The translations under genes and the position numbers were made by a program. Positions 43,585 to 52,654 of a DNA stretch of 64,000 nt are shown one piece after another. Positions within the stretch are counted from its first letter, which is position 1. Every line of letters begins with the position of its first letter. This DNA comes from Marivita sp051251565 (lineage in GTDB: Bacteria; Pseudomonadota; Alphaproteobacteria; Rhodobacterales; Rhodobacteraceae): contig NZ_JBPOFB010000011.1 of assembly GCF_051251565.1 (NCBI RefSeq), positions 39,363-103,362 on the forward strand, in the 5' to 3' direction. Below the pieces are notes generated by a model, which was not told where the DNA came from, did no database searches, and saw only the letters and a program-made list of their open reading frames with translations.

Positions 43585-44142
43585 ATGACATCCCTGACAC
43601 GACGCGAGCTGACACTGGCTTTGGGCGGCACCTTTCTGTTGGCCGCCTGTAACAACGGCGTCGGCGGCAATGGCGGCGCGCGGATCGACGCGCGGGTTGA
43701 TGCGACACTTGCGGAATTGTACCGCCGCTTTCCCGGCACCCAGAACCTTGCGGCCAATGCCAACGGCATCATGGTGATGCCGCTTGTGACCGAGGCGGGT
43801 CTTGGACTTGGCGGGGCGTTCGGACGCGGGGCCTTGCGTGTTGGCGGCGTGACAGTGGATTACTACTCGACAACCAAAGCCAGCGCAGGCTTGCAGATCG
43901 GTGCGCAGCAATACGCGCATGTCCTGTTTTTCATGACCGAAGACGCGCTGATGAATTTCCGCCGGTCCCCCGGCTGGGCGGCGGGTGCCAACATCGAATA
44001 CGCAATCCCCGAGGGCGGCGAAACGATTGCGGCCGAGACCACCACATCGCTTGCGCCGGTCATCGCGGTGATCTTTGGCCAAGCAGGTTTGCGCCTTGGG
44101 GTGACGCTGGAAGGCGTGAAATACACGCGCATCATTCCCTGA
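43585..44142 (+). CDS. SYLF (YSC84)-domain lipoprotein
   Basis: A 185-residue protein with a twin-arginine-like start (TSLTRRELTLALGG) and a lipobox LLAAC with Cys near 22. A YSC84/SYLF lipid-binding domain follows (AANANGIMVMPLVTEAGLGLGGAFGRGALRV, YAHVLFFMTEDALMNFRRSPGW, SLAPVIAVIFGQAGLRLGVTLEGVKYTRI). SYLF domains bind phosphoinositides in eukaryotes; the bacterial role is unclear. It is probably anchored in the cell envelope. Confidence 0.87.
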   Translation: MTSLTRRELTLALGGTFLLAACNNGVGGNGGARIDARVDATLAELYRRFPGTQNLAANANGIMVMPLVTEAGLGLGGAFGRGALRVGGVTVDYYSTTKASAGLQIGAQQYAHVLFFMTEDALMNFRRSPGWAAGANIEYAIPEGGETIAAETTTSLAPVIAVIFGQAGLRLGVTLEGVKYTRIIP

Positions 44143-44153
44143 TGCGGCTGGCA

Positions 44154-44218
44154 GGGGGCTGTCTGCCCCCGCGGCGCATGCGCGCCTCACCCCCGAGGAT
44201 ATTTCAGAACCAGAGAAG
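44154..44218 (+). repeat. Dispersed intergenic repeat, forward copy
   Basis: The order is GGGGGCTGTCTGCCCCC hairpin, a variable GC palindrome (GGCGCATGCGCGCC), then CCCCCGAGGATATTT and AACCAGAGAAG. The reverse copy at 44340-44401 keeps both outer blocks and differs only in the inner stem. Confidence 0.65.
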
Positions 44219-44339
44219 AACGAACGAGCGGGTCCACCCCTTGCACATGAGGCAAGGGGCTTCTCCGGTTACGGTCATCGGCGTCCCCGCCTGTGCCGCA
44301 CCTGTAACAATCTCGCGTTAAGGTTAACGCCCGGTTACT

Positions 44340-44401
44340 TCTCTGGTTTGCAAATATCCTCGGGGGGCGGCCGAAGGCCGTTGGGGGGCAGACAGCCCCC
44401 C
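44340..44401 (-). repeat. Dispersed intergenic repeat, reverse copy
   Basis: Reverse complement of the element at 44154-44218: CTCTGGTTTG, AAATATCCTCGGGGG, an inner GGCCGAAGGCC palindrome, and GGGGGGCAGACAGCCCCCC. Each copy abuts the stop of one of two convergent genes with its GC hairpin nearest the gene, a layout fitting terminators. Confidence 0.65.
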
Positions 44402-44409
44402 ATCCGCAT

Positions 44410-45033
44410 TCAGCCCGCCATCGCGGCTGTCAGGGATTTCAGCGCAGCCACCGGATCATCGCTGCGCCAGATCTCTTCGCCCAACCCAAAAAAGTCGGTC
44501 ATCGGGGTCAGACTGCGGATGATGTCCGCATTCAGCCCGCCTTCGGCGACAACGGGGATCTCGATCATCTGCGACCACCAGTCAAACAGCTCGGCCTCGG
44601 CGCGCGATCCGTCCCCGAGAGTGGTTTCCCCCACAGGCCCAAAGCTGACGTAATCCGCCCCGGCCTCACCGGCATTCATGCCATCGTGGCGCGACTGGTC
44701 GCAAAATGTGCCGACAATGGCGTCCGGCCCCAGTTCCTTGCGTGCCATGCGGACGGATCGCGCACCATCGGTGAGGTGCACCCCGTCAAGGCCAAGGCGC
44801 TGGGCCAACACCACATGGGTTTCGATCACCAGCGCCACGTCGAAACGATGCGCCACATCACGCACCACATCCGCGGCACGCAGGATCAGGTCTTCGTCGC
44901 GCGTTCCAAGCGACAGGCGGATGCAGGCGATCTCGGCGACGTCCAGAACACGTGCCAGTTCGGACGGAAAATGGCTAAGCTCAATATCGGGTGGCGTGAT
45001 CAGGTAGATTTGCGGCTGCTCTGTTTCGGACAT
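44410..45033 (-). CDS. Thiamine-phosphate synthase-like protein (ThiE/TenI family)
   Basis: A 207-residue TIM-barrel protein. ThiE-like features are IYLITPP at the N-terminus, VALVIETHVVLAQRLGLDGVHLTDG (usual ND.VDLA and DGVHLGQ region), GTFCDQSRHDGMNAGEAGADYVSFGPV and PVVAEGGLNADIIRSL. Key thiazole-phosphate ligands are only partly kept (PVVAEGG rather than AIGGI), so it may not be a true ThiE. No TPP riboswitch is seen upstream. ATG 45033 starts the family-like part. Confidence 0.75.
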   Translation of the reverse strand: MSETEQPQIYLITPPDIELSHFPSELARVLDVAEIACIRLSLGTRDEDLILRAADVVRDVAHRFDVALVIETHVVLAQRLGLDGVHLTDGARSVRMARKELGPDAIVGTFCDQSRHDGMNAGEAGADYVSFGPVGETTLGDGSRAEAELFDWWSQMIEIPVVAEGGLNADIIRSLTPMTDFFGLGEEIWRSDDPVAALKSLTAAMAG

Positions 45034-45166
45034 CTTCGGCCCCTTCGTGGTTGGTTGACGCTCTATACCGTGATTTCGAACCCTGCGCCAAGGGCTTGCA
45101 CGGCTTGCCCTTTGATCCGAGCCGCAATAGTCAGGCGCGATCCCACGGAAATATGAGGTTTTGCCC

Positions 45167-45910
45167 ATGCCTACCGACATACCGCAACCTGCCTTCGTGC
45201 TTGTCCGTCCGCAGATGGGGGAAAATATCGGTGCGGCGGCGCGGGCGATGCTGAATTTCGGGCTGGAGCGGATGCGTGTGGTCAGCCCGCGTGACGGCTG
45301 GCCCAATCCCAAGGCGGTGGCGATGGCCTCGGGCGCGGGTCGGCTTTTGGATGATGCGGTTCTGGTTGACCGCACCGTCGACGCGGTGGCGGATTGTTCT
45401 TATGTTTTTGCCACCACGGCGCGGCAACGCGGCATGACCAAGCCGGTGATGACGCCGGAACGCGCGATGGAAGTGGCGCGCGAAAAGATCGCTGCGGGCG
45501 AAAAGGTGGCGGTGTTGTTTGGCCCTGAACGCGCGGGGCTTGAGAATGACGATATCGCGCTTGCCAATGCCATTATCTCGGTGCCGGTGAACCCGGAGTT
45601 CCCGTCACTCAACCTTGCGCAATGTGTTATGCTCACAGGGTATGAATGGCGGCGACAGTCCTTTGAGGTTCCGGCCGAGACCACCGAGATGGCAGGCAGC
45701 GATTGGGCCACGGCTATCGAGATGGACAAGCTTGCCGGGCATTACGAGGAGACGCTGGATGAGGCCGGGTTCTTTTTCCCCGACACCAAAGCCGAGACGA
45801 TGAAGCGGAATCTGCGCAACATGTGGTCCCGGATGCCGCTGACCCGGTCAGACGTGCAGATGATGCACGGGGTCCTGCGGCAAATGGTGCGTTGGAAGGA
45901 TAAGGGCTAG
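45167..45910 (+). CDS. SpoU/TrmH-superfamily RNA 2'-O-methyltransferase, TrmJ-like
   Basis: A 247-residue SPOUT methyltransferase. The N-terminal FVLVRPQMGENIGAAARAMLNFGL is the SpoU motif 1 with the catalytic Arg-Asn region (NIGAAARAM). Motif 2 is VAVLFGPERAGLENDDI and motif 3 SLNLAQCVMLTGYEW, both knot-forming. The C-terminal helical extension (GFFFPDTKAETMKRNLRNMWSR) is TrmJ-like, suggesting tRNA position 32 methylation. ATG 45167 is preferred over TTG 45161. Confidence 0.88.
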   Translation: MPTDIPQPAFVLVRPQMGENIGAAARAMLNFGLERMRVVSPRDGWPNPKAVAMASGAGRLLDDAVLVDRTVDAVADCSYVFATTARQRGMTKPVMTPERAMEVAREKIAAGEKVAVLFGPERAGLENDDIALANAIISVPVNPEFPSLNLAQCVMLTGYEWRRQSFEVPAETTEMAGSDWATAIEMDKLAGHYEETLDEAGFFFPDTKAETMKRNLRNMWSRMPLTRSDVQMMHGVLRQMVRWKDKG

Positions 45911-45972
45911 GCGTCTGCCTTGAAGCACCCCCCTACCAAGCCTAGTCTCTCGCGCAACAAGGAGGCCCTTCA

Positions 45973-47121
45973 ATGAGCGGACAACGCAGTATCTTCGAAG
46001 AGGTTGGCGCAGACACGCTGCGCAAGGACATCCCCAAGGGCGGCATGATCGACGCCACCAAGCGCGGCGCGCGGGGCGCGATCCGCATTTGGCTCATGGT
46101 GTTGTTTGCGCTGGTCATGGTGATGATCGCCGTGGGTGGTTTGACCCGATTGACCGACAGCGGTCTGGCCATCACCGAGTGGCGCCCCCTAACCGGGGCC
46201 TTGCCGCCGATGAATGCCGCGCAGTGGCAGAGCGAGTTTGACCTTTACCGCGCGATCCCCGAATACCAATTGCAGAACCGGGGCATGACGCTGACGGAAT
46301 TCCAGTTCATCTATTGGTGGGAATGGGGCCACCGGCAGTTGGGCCGGGTGATCGGGTTGGTCTGGGCGCTGGGCTTTTTCGGGTTTCTGCTGACCCGCTC
46401 GATCCCGACGGGTTGGACCGGGCGTTTGCTGTTCCTGGGCGTTCTGGGCGGGATTCAGGGCGCGATTGGCTGGTGGATGGTGGCGTCGGGCCTCACAGGG
46501 ACGATGCTGGACGTGGCCTCCTATCGTTTGGCCACACATCTCGGGTTGGCCTTTGTCATTCTGGGCTTTATCGCGTGGTACACGTTCGAGCTGGGCCGCG
46601 AAGAGCGCGATCTGATGCAGGCGCGGCGCGCACGCGAGGGCAAGCTTTTTGGTCTCAGCACGGGGCTCTTGCACTTTACCTTTCTGCAAATCCTGCTGGG
46701 TGCCTTGGTGGCGGGGATTGATGCGGGACGCACCTATAATGACTGGCCGCTTATGGCCGGGGCGTTCCTGCCGCCCTACCCGTTTGACCTTGATCCAGTC
46801 TGGCGCAACTTCTTTGAAAACGCAGGTCTGGTTCAGTTCATGCACCGGATGGCCGGGTATCTGCTTTTGGCCTTCGGTATCGTGGTCTGGCTGCGCGCAC
46901 GCAAGTCGCCCAACACCGACACGCGGTTCCGGTTCAATGCAGCGTTTGCGATGCTTTGGGTTCAAATGGCGTTGGGGATCGTGACAGTACTTTACATGGC
47001 ACCATGGCAGGTCGCGATTGCGCACCAGGTCGGCGCCGTGATCCTGTGGGTGCTGATCCTGCGGGCGCGCTTTGCGGCGCAATATCCCGTGCAACAATCC
47101 ATCCGGGGGGCAACCGCATGA
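45973..47121 (+). CDS. ctaA: Heme A synthase
   Basis: A 382-residue, eight-helix membrane enzyme (COX15/CtaA) oxidising heme O to heme A for aa3-type cytochrome oxidase. Visible are VGGLTRLTDSGLAITEWRP near 50-68, WEWGHRQLGRVIG with a heme-ligand His, HLGLAFVILGF, FMHRMAGYLLL and AIAHQVGAVIL, giving the four conserved His. AAGGAGG precedes ATG 45973. Its stop overlaps the M32 carboxypeptidase start (ATGA). Confidence 0.95.
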   Translation: MSGQRSIFEEVGADTLRKDIPKGGMIDATKRGARGAIRIWLMVLFALVMVMIAVGGLTRLTDSGLAITEWRPLTGALPPMNAAQWQSEFDLYRAIPEYQLQNRGMTLTEFQFIYWWEWGHRQLGRVIGLVWALGFFGFLLTRSIPTGWTGRLLFLGVLGGIQGAIGWWMVASGLTGTMLDVASYRLATHLGLAFVILGFIAWYTFELGREERDLMQARRAREGKLFGLSTGLLHFTFLQILLGALVAGIDAGRTYNDWPLMAGAFLPPYPFDLDPVWRNFFENAGLVQFMHRMAGYLLLAFGIVVWLRARKSPNTDTRFRFNAAFAMLWVQMALGIVTVLYMAPWQVAIAHQVGAVILWVLILRARFAAQYPVQQSIRGATA

Positions 47122-48590
47122 CCACGGCTTACGACGCATTGATGGCCTTCACCCGTGAAACCGAGGCGCTTGGCCAGATTGCTGGGCGTCTGGGGTGGGA
47201 TCAGGAAACCACCATGCCGCGCGGGGCGGCGGCGCAACGCGGCGAAGAGATGGGCGCGATTGAGAGCGTTTTGCATGCCCGGCGCATGGATTCGCGCGTC
47301 GGCGATTGGCTTGAGGCAGCAACGCCCACCGACGACGAAGGCCGCGCGCATCTGCGGCACATCAAGCGCAGCTTTGACCGGGCATCCAAGGTTCCGGCAG
47401 ATCTTGCGGCGGAACTGGCGCGCACGACGTCCCTTGCGCAAGGTGTCTGGGCCGAGGCGCGGGCAAATGACGACTTTGCCGCCTTTGCCCCCACGCTAGA
47501 ACGGGTGTTGGATCTGCGCCGTCAGGAAGGCGCTGCTTTGGCAAATGGCGGCGATGTTTATGACGCGCTGTTGCAGGATTACGAACCCGGTGCCACGGCG
47601 GCGGATCTGGACGCGATGTTTGGCGCATTGCGGCCTCGGTTGGTGGCGTTGCGGGACAAGGTGCTGGGTGCCCCTGCCCCGATGGCTTTAACGGGCACGT
47701 TTGACGAAAGCGCGCAGATGAAGCTGTCGCGCCAGATCGCCAAGACCTTTGGCTACGACATGAGCCGGGGGCGTGTGGACAAGGCGGTGCATCCGTTCTC
47801 AAGCGGGTCCGGCAACGATGTGCGGATCACCACGCGGACCAACCCTGTCGATCCGTTCAACTGCATCTATTCGACGATCCACGAGGTGGGCCACGCCGCC
47901 TATGAACAGAACATCGACCAGGCCTATCTGCTCACACCTTTGGGCAGCGGGGTGTCGATGGGTGTGCATGAAAGCCAAAGCCGCATCTACGAGAACCAGT
48001 TGGGCCGGTCACGCGCCTTTACCAGCTGGTTGCACGGGCAGATGATTGAGGCGTTTGGCGATTTTGGGAGTGCTGATGCTGATGCGTTCTACGGCACAGT
48101 GAACCGGGTCACCAAAGGCTATATCCGTACGGAATCCGATGAGGTGCAGTACAACCTGCATGTGCTCATGCGCTTTGACCTGGAGCGCAAACTGATCGAC
48201 GGAACTCTTGAGGTCACTGATCTTGAAGAGGCGTGGAACACCCGGTTCGAGGCGGATTTCGGCTTTGCCGTCGACAAGCCGTCCAATGGCGTGTTGCAGG
48301 ATGTGCATTGGTCGGTGGGGCTGTTTGGCTATTTTGCCACCTATTCGCTAGGCAATGTCTATGCGGGCTGTCTGCATGAGGCGCTGCGCAAGGCGGTGCC
48401 GGATCTGGATGCGCAACTGGCGGCGGGTGACACAACGGCGGCGACAGGTTGGCAGCACGACAATGTGCAACGTCATGGCGGGCTTTACGAGCCGCGCGAG
48501 GTGATAGAGCGGGCCAGTGGGTTTGCCCCGTCCGAGGCGCCGCTTCTGGCCTATCTTGAGGCGAAGTTCGGCGCGATTTACGGGGTGTGA
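47118..48590 (+). CDS. M32-family metallocarboxypeptidase
   Basis: A 490-residue Taq-type carboxypeptidase. The zinc motif is HEVGHAAYEQN (HExxH near residue 255), with the third ligand Glu in GVHESQSRIYENQLGRS. Upstream DVRITTR and downstream IRTESDEVQYNLHVLMRFDLE and GVLQDVHWSVGLFGYFATYSLGN are M32 signatures. It trims C-terminal residues from peptides in the cytosol. The start at 47118 overlaps the ctaA stop by four bases; the opening further upstream lies inside ctaA. Confidence 0.94.
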   Translation: MTTAYDALMAFTRETEALGQIAGRLGWDQETTMPRGAAAQRGEEMGAIESVLHARRMDSRVGDWLEAATPTDDEGRAHLRHIKRSFDRASKVPADLAAELARTTSLAQGVWAEARANDDFAAFAPTLERVLDLRRQEGAALANGGDVYDALLQDYEPGATAADLDAMFGALRPRLVALRDKVLGAPAPMALTGTFDESAQMKLSRQIAKTFGYDMSRGRVDKAVHPFSSGSGNDVRITTRTNPVDPFNCIYSTIHEVGHAAYEQNIDQAYLLTPLGSGVSMGVHESQSRIYENQLGRSRAFTSWLHGQMIEAFGDFGSADADAFYGTVNRVTKGYIRTESDEVQYNLHVLMRFDLERKLIDGTLEVTDLEEAWNTRFEADFGFAVDKPSNGVLQDVHWSVGLFGYFATYSLGNVYAGCLHEALRKAVPDLDAQLAAGDTTAATGWQHDNVQRHGGLYEPREVIERASGFAPSEAPLLAYLEAKFGAIYGV

Positions 48591-48638
48591 GTTTGAAACC
48601 GTCACCCGCGGGTCATGCCCAAGGGTGACGGCGCGGCT

Positions 48639-48911
48639 TCAGTGAATGGTGAACTCTCCCACCACTTGCCGCCATTCCCCCGACGATAACAACTTGCGGT
48701 GAGTATACTGCACCGAATGCAGCGGGCCTTCGATGCTGTCCTGCCAGAATTCGATAAATTCAAACAGCTTGGGGTGATCCGGCGCGAGATCGTATTCCTG
48801 CCAAACAAATGTGTTCAGCACATTCTTGAAATCCGGCATCCGGTAATACAGCTGCGCCGTGGTCAACCCGTAGCCGCGCAGCATCAATTCGGTTTCACTC
48901 ATCTGGGACAT
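48639..48911 (-). CDS. usg: Usg family protein
   Basis: A 90-residue protein with the Usg pattern: ELMLRGYGLTTAQLYYRMPDFKNVLNTFVWQEYDLAPDHPKLFEFI, split here around YYRMPD, and a C-terminal SVQYTHRKLLSSGEWRQV. Usg was named from a gene near trpF in Caulobacter; its function is unknown. It is convergent with the carboxypeptidase; a CCGTCACCC/GGGTGACGG hairpin (48599-48631) lies between them, without a T-run. Confidence 0.85.
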   Translation of the reverse strand: MSQMSETELMLRGYGLTTAQLYYRMPDFKNVLNTFVWQEYDLAPDHPKLFEFIEFWQDSIEGPLHSVQYTHRKLLSSGEWRQVVGEFTIH

Positions 48912-49115
48912 GCAAACCTCGTTCGGTTTTTATTCTACGCCCCATTGTGCCATGGATTCGTTACATTTCAATAAAAACAATGTGTTATCCAGTATCCCCC
49001 CTGAGTGCCAAAGCAGATGTGCCACTAAATCGGTCAAGTTGATTGCAGCCTACATCCTGTCTCTGATATACAGGGCCTCAACAAAATATAGAAATTGACA
49101 CAGCAGGCTATCCAC

Positions 49116-51854
49116 GTGAGCGACTCGCCAGAAACTCCTGATAACACAGAAGATATGCCGCCTGAGCGCCCGAAATACTCCGGGCCGCAGGTGTCCATCA
49201 CCGACGAGATGAAGACCTCTTACCTCGATTACGCGATGAGCGTGATCGTGAGCCGGGCGATTCCTGATCTGCGCGATGGCCTGAAACCTGTGCACCGGCG
49301 CATCCTTTACGCGATGCACGAAAGCAACAACGGGCATGACAAGCCCTACCGAAAATCGGCCCGTCCCGTGGGCGACGTGATGGGAAAATACCACCCGCAT
49401 GGCGACAGCGCGATCTATGACGCGCTGGTGCGGATGGCGCAGGATTTCTCAATGTCGCTGCCGCTTTTGGATGGTCAGGGCAATTTCGGGTCGATGGACG
49501 GCGATAACGCGGCGGCCATGCGCTATACCGAAGTGCGCATGGACAAGCCCGCAGCGTTTCTTATGGCGGATATCGACAAGGAAACTGTTGATTTTCAGGA
49601 CAATTACGATGGCAAGGACCGTGAACCCACAGTGCTTCCGGCGCGGTTCCCGAACATGCTGGTCAATGGCGCGGGCGGCATTGCCGTTGGTATGGCAACC
49701 AACATCCCGCCGCATAACCTTGGCGAAGTGATTGATGCCACGCTGGCGCTGATCGAAGAGCCTGACCTGTCGTCTGAGCAGTTGATCGACTACGTCCCCG
49801 GCCCTGACTTCCCGACCGGTGGCATCATGCTGGGCCGGTCCGGGGCGCGCAAAGCCTATCTTGAGGGGCGTGGATCGGTCGTCATCCGATCCAAGACGCG
49901 GGTTGAGGAAATCCGCAAGGATCGCTGGGCGATTGTTATCGACGAAATCCCGTATCAGGTGAACAAATCCACCATGATCGAACGGATCGCCGAGGCCGCG
50001 CGCGAAAAGCGGATCGAGGGGATTTCCCACGTTCAGGACGAATCCGACCGCAACGGCGTGCGGGTTGTGATCGAGCTGAAGCGCGATGCGACAGCAGAGG
50101 TGGTGCTGAACCAATTGTTCCGCTTTACCCCGATGCAGGTCTATTTCGGCTGCAACATGCTGGCTCTGAATGGTGGACGCCCGGAACAGCTCACGCTGCG
50201 CAAGTTCCTGACATCCTTCATTGATTTCCGTGAAGATGTGGTCGCGCGGCGGACCGCGCATCTGCTGCGCAAGGCACGCGAACGCAGCCACGTTCTATGT
50301 GGTCTGGCCGTTGCTGTCACCAATATCGACGAGATTGTTGCGACGATCCGGTCCTCTGCCGATGCGGCCGAAGCCCGCGAGCGGTTGATGACGCGGCGCT
50401 GGCCTGCTCGGGATATCTTGCCCTATATCGCACTGATCGACGATCCGACCCATACAGCAAATGACGACGGCACCTATAACCTCTCTGAGGTTCAGGCCCG
50501 TGCCATTCTGGAACTGCGTTTGCAGCGCCTGACCCAGATCGGGGTCAAGGAAGTCACCGACGAGCTGGAAGAACTGGCCGGCAAAATCCGCGAATACCTT
50601 GAGATATTGGGGTCGCGCGACCGGATCATGGGCATCATCTCGGACGAGCTGCGCGAGGTACGCGAACTGTTCGCGGTGCCGCGCCGGACCGAGATTGTCG
50701 ACTGGTCGGGCGACATGGACGACGAAGACCTGATCGAACGCGAGGACATGGTGGTCACTGTGACCCAGTCGGGTTGGATCAAGCGCACCCCGCTGGCTGA
50801 TTTCCGCGCCCAAAAGCGTGGTGGCAAGGGTCTTTCTGGTATGGCGACCAAGGACGACGACGTTGTCACTACGCTGTTTGTGGCCAACACCCATACGCAG
50901 CTTTTGTTCTTCACAACCGAAGGCATGGTTTACAAACTCAAGACGTGGCGCCTGCCCCAGGGTGGACGGACAGCCAAGGGCAAGGCAATCGTCAATATCC
51001 TGCCGATCCCGACGGGTGTGTCGATTGCCGCGATCATGCCAGTGGACCGCGACGAAAAGCATTGGGACGATTTGCAGATCATCTTTGCCACCAGTGCAGG
51101 CGATGTGCGCCGCAACGCGTTGTCAGACTTCACCAATGTGATGCGCAATGGCAAGATCGCCATGGATCTGCCCGAGGGTGTGGAGCTGGTGAATGCGCGC
51201 ATCGCGTCAGAAGATGACGATGTGATGCTTGTCACCAATGCTGGTCGCGCGATCCGTTTCCCGACCACCGCTGTGCGGGTCTTCAAGGGCCGCAAATCGA
51301 CCGGGGTGCGCGGCATTCGCCTGAGCGATGAAGACCGCGTGGTCAGCATGGCTGTGATCCGCCACTTTGAGGCCGATCCGGCGGAACGGGCGGCCTATCT
51401 CAAGATGCGCCGTGCGGTGGCTGGCTTGGCCGATGATGCCGAGGTTGAAGATGACGAGGACGCCGCAGCGCCCGGTTCGATCACGCAAGAACGCTATGCC
51501 GAGATGTCGGCGGCGGAAAACCTGATCCTCACGATCACAGCCAAAGGCGCTGGCAAACTATCGTCGTCGCATGATTACCCGGTGCGCGGACGTGGTGGCC
51601 AAGGGGTTCAGGCCATCGACAAAGCCATGCGTGGCGGAGCCATTGTGGCGTCTTTCCCGGTGGAAATGGACGACCAGATCATGCTTGCGACCTCAAAGGG
51701 GCAATCGATCCGGGTTCCGGTGGACGGCATTTCCTTCCGGTCGCGTAGCGCGGGTGGTGTGAAAGTGTTCAACACCGGCGCGGATGAAGTGGTGGTGTCG
51801 GTTGCATGGATTGCCGATCAGGGCGAAGAAGACGACTCAGCCGTCGAGGAGTGA
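49116..51854 (+). CDS. gyrA: DNA gyrase subunit A
   Basis: A 912-residue type IIA topoisomerase subunit. The breakage-reunion domain starts SITDEMKTSYLDYAMSVIVSRAIPDLRDGLKPVHRRIL. The QRDR KYHPHGDSAIYDALVRMAQ has Ser and Asp at the quinolone positions (sensitive-type). The catalytic Tyr lies in AAMRYTEVRM. The C-terminal beta-pinwheel has the gyrase box-like QKRGGKG and repeated TSKG/TNAGRAIRFP blades, which exclude ParC. GTG 49116 (MSDSPETP) is preferred for its AGCAGG site; TTG 49095 would add seven codons. A terminator follows. Confidence 0.95.
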   Translation: MSDSPETPDNTEDMPPERPKYSGPQVSITDEMKTSYLDYAMSVIVSRAIPDLRDGLKPVHRRILYAMHESNNGHDKPYRKSARPVGDVMGKYHPHGDSAIYDALVRMAQDFSMSLPLLDGQGNFGSMDGDNAAAMRYTEVRMDKPAAFLMADIDKETVDFQDNYDGKDREPTVLPARFPNMLVNGAGGIAVGMATNIPPHNLGEVIDATLALIEEPDLSSEQLIDYVPGPDFPTGGIMLGRSGARKAYLEGRGSVVIRSKTRVEEIRKDRWAIVIDEIPYQVNKSTMIERIAEAAREKRIEGISHVQDESDRNGVRVVIELKRDATAEVVLNQLFRFTPMQVYFGCNMLALNGGRPEQLTLRKFLTSFIDFREDVVARRTAHLLRKARERSHVLCGLAVAVTNIDEIVATIRSSADAAEARERLMTRRWPARDILPYIALIDDPTHTANDDGTYNLSEVQARAILELRLQRLTQIGVKEVTDELEELAGKIREYLEILGSRDRIMGIISDELREVRELFAVPRRTEIVDWSGDMDDEDLIEREDMVVTVTQSGWIKRTPLADFRAQKRGGKGLSGMATKDDDVVTTLFVANTHTQLLFFTTEGMVYKLKTWRLPQGGRTAKGKAIVNILPIPTGVSIAAIMPVDRDEKHWDDLQIIFATSAGDVRRNALSDFTNVMRNGKIAMDLPEGVELVNARIASEDDDVMLVTNAGRAIRFPTTAVRVFKGRKSTGVRGIRLSDEDRVVSMAVIRHFEADPAERAAYLKMRRAVAGLADDAEVEDDEDAAAPGSITQERYAEMSAAENLILTITAKGAGKLSSSHDYPVRGRGGQGVQAIDKAMRGGAIVASFPVEMDDQIMLATSKGQSIRVPVDGISFRSRSAGGVKVFNTGADEVVVSVAWIADQGEEDDSAVEE

Positions 51855-52321
51855 TCGCGCATCGGATGAGGTGCGTCCGGTAGAGAATTGATAACAAAAA
51901 TAATAACGGCGCAGGGTCAAATCTGCGCCGTTTTGCGTTTGTGTTACACGACTCGCCTAGCGTGCCGCTTGACGCTGTTGCGATTGGACCGAACGGACAT
52001 CGATGTGGAAATTCACACCATATTCACGGGACGGGGCGATCTGGGTCGGGTATTCCAGACCTGTGCTGACGTGCGTCAGGTTTAGAATGACAAGTTGGGG
52101 ATTAAACGGCGCATCATGGTGATCCGGCAGCGTTTGTTTAAGGCGGGTTCTGTCAAAGCTCTTTTGGGCACATGATGTTTATTTAAAGAGTTTTCGGTTT
52201 CACAAAGCCCTTTTTACCTTGTGTCAGAAGCGGACACCTTTCGTTTCAGGCACCATATTTCGCAAATCTGACCCGGCTTTCCGCTGATGCGGGGGGTCGG
52301 GTCAATTTCAGGAGCCCTTTC
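51855..52321. other. Intergenic region with terminator and an open frame lacking a start
   Basis: This 467-nt gap contains the gyrA terminator (51905-51937). On the minus strand a 73-codon open frame (51957-52178, ending TAG) has coding-like codon use toward its end (EYGVNFHIDVRSVQSQ) but no ATG/GTG/TTG near its beginning. The rest, 52180-52321, is AT-richer leader DNA of the next gene. Confidence 0.5.
51905..51937 (+). terminator. Rho-independent terminator after gyrA
   Basis: A 10-bp stem AACGGCGCAG/CTGCGCCGTT (51905-51914 with 51923-51932) followed by TTGCGTTTG. Confidence 0.75.
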
Positions 52322-52654
52322 ATGTCGGCCCTTCTTGACCTCATGCGCGCTTATCCGACTGCGTTACAGGCGTGTGGCGTGATGGGTTCGGTCATTTACG
52401 TAGGGGGCTTTGCCTTGGTGCAATCCGGGCGCACCTGCGGAAACGGGCCGGTCTATTCCGCAAGCAAGATTGTTGCGGCGATCTTGGTCCTAGTCAGCCT
52501 TGTCGGCGCGTTCAATCTCGGGGCGTTTTTGATCCAGATCGGGTTCATAACCTTTGGGCTTTGGGGGTTTGTTCGAAGACGCTCGGGAACTGCGCACAGG
52601 AGATCAAAAGCCGAAGGCTACGCCTCGACCCGGTTATGGGCCGAACGCACCTGA
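52322..52654 (+). CDS. Small membrane protein, CBU_0592-like
   Basis: A 110-residue protein with three hydrophobic helices (about 14-34, 45-63 and 64-83). The pattern LQACGVMGSVIYVGGFALVQSG, ASKIVAAILVLVSLVGAFNLGAFLIQ, then FITFGLWGF matches the CBU_0592 family of unknown function. CAGGAG lies upstream of ATG 52322. The last 12 codons run 37 nt into the convergent olsA gene, so the basic C-terminal tail is encoded opposite its end. Confidence 0.75.
   Translation: MSALLDLMRAYPTALQACGVMGSVIYVGGFALVQSGRTCGNGPVYSASKIVAAILVLVSLVGAFNLGAFLIQIGFITFGLWGFVRRRSGTAHRRSKAEGYASTRLWAERT

Noticed and set aside
48599..48631. Terminator between carboxypeptidase and usg genes
   Set aside because: A good hairpin exists but there is no T-run on either side, so I left it as a remark rather than a feature.
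49116..51854. Topoisomerase IV subunit ParC
   Set aside because: GQGNFGSMDGDNAAAMRYTEVR and the gyrase-type C-terminal pinwheel with a QKRGGKG box indicate GyrA.
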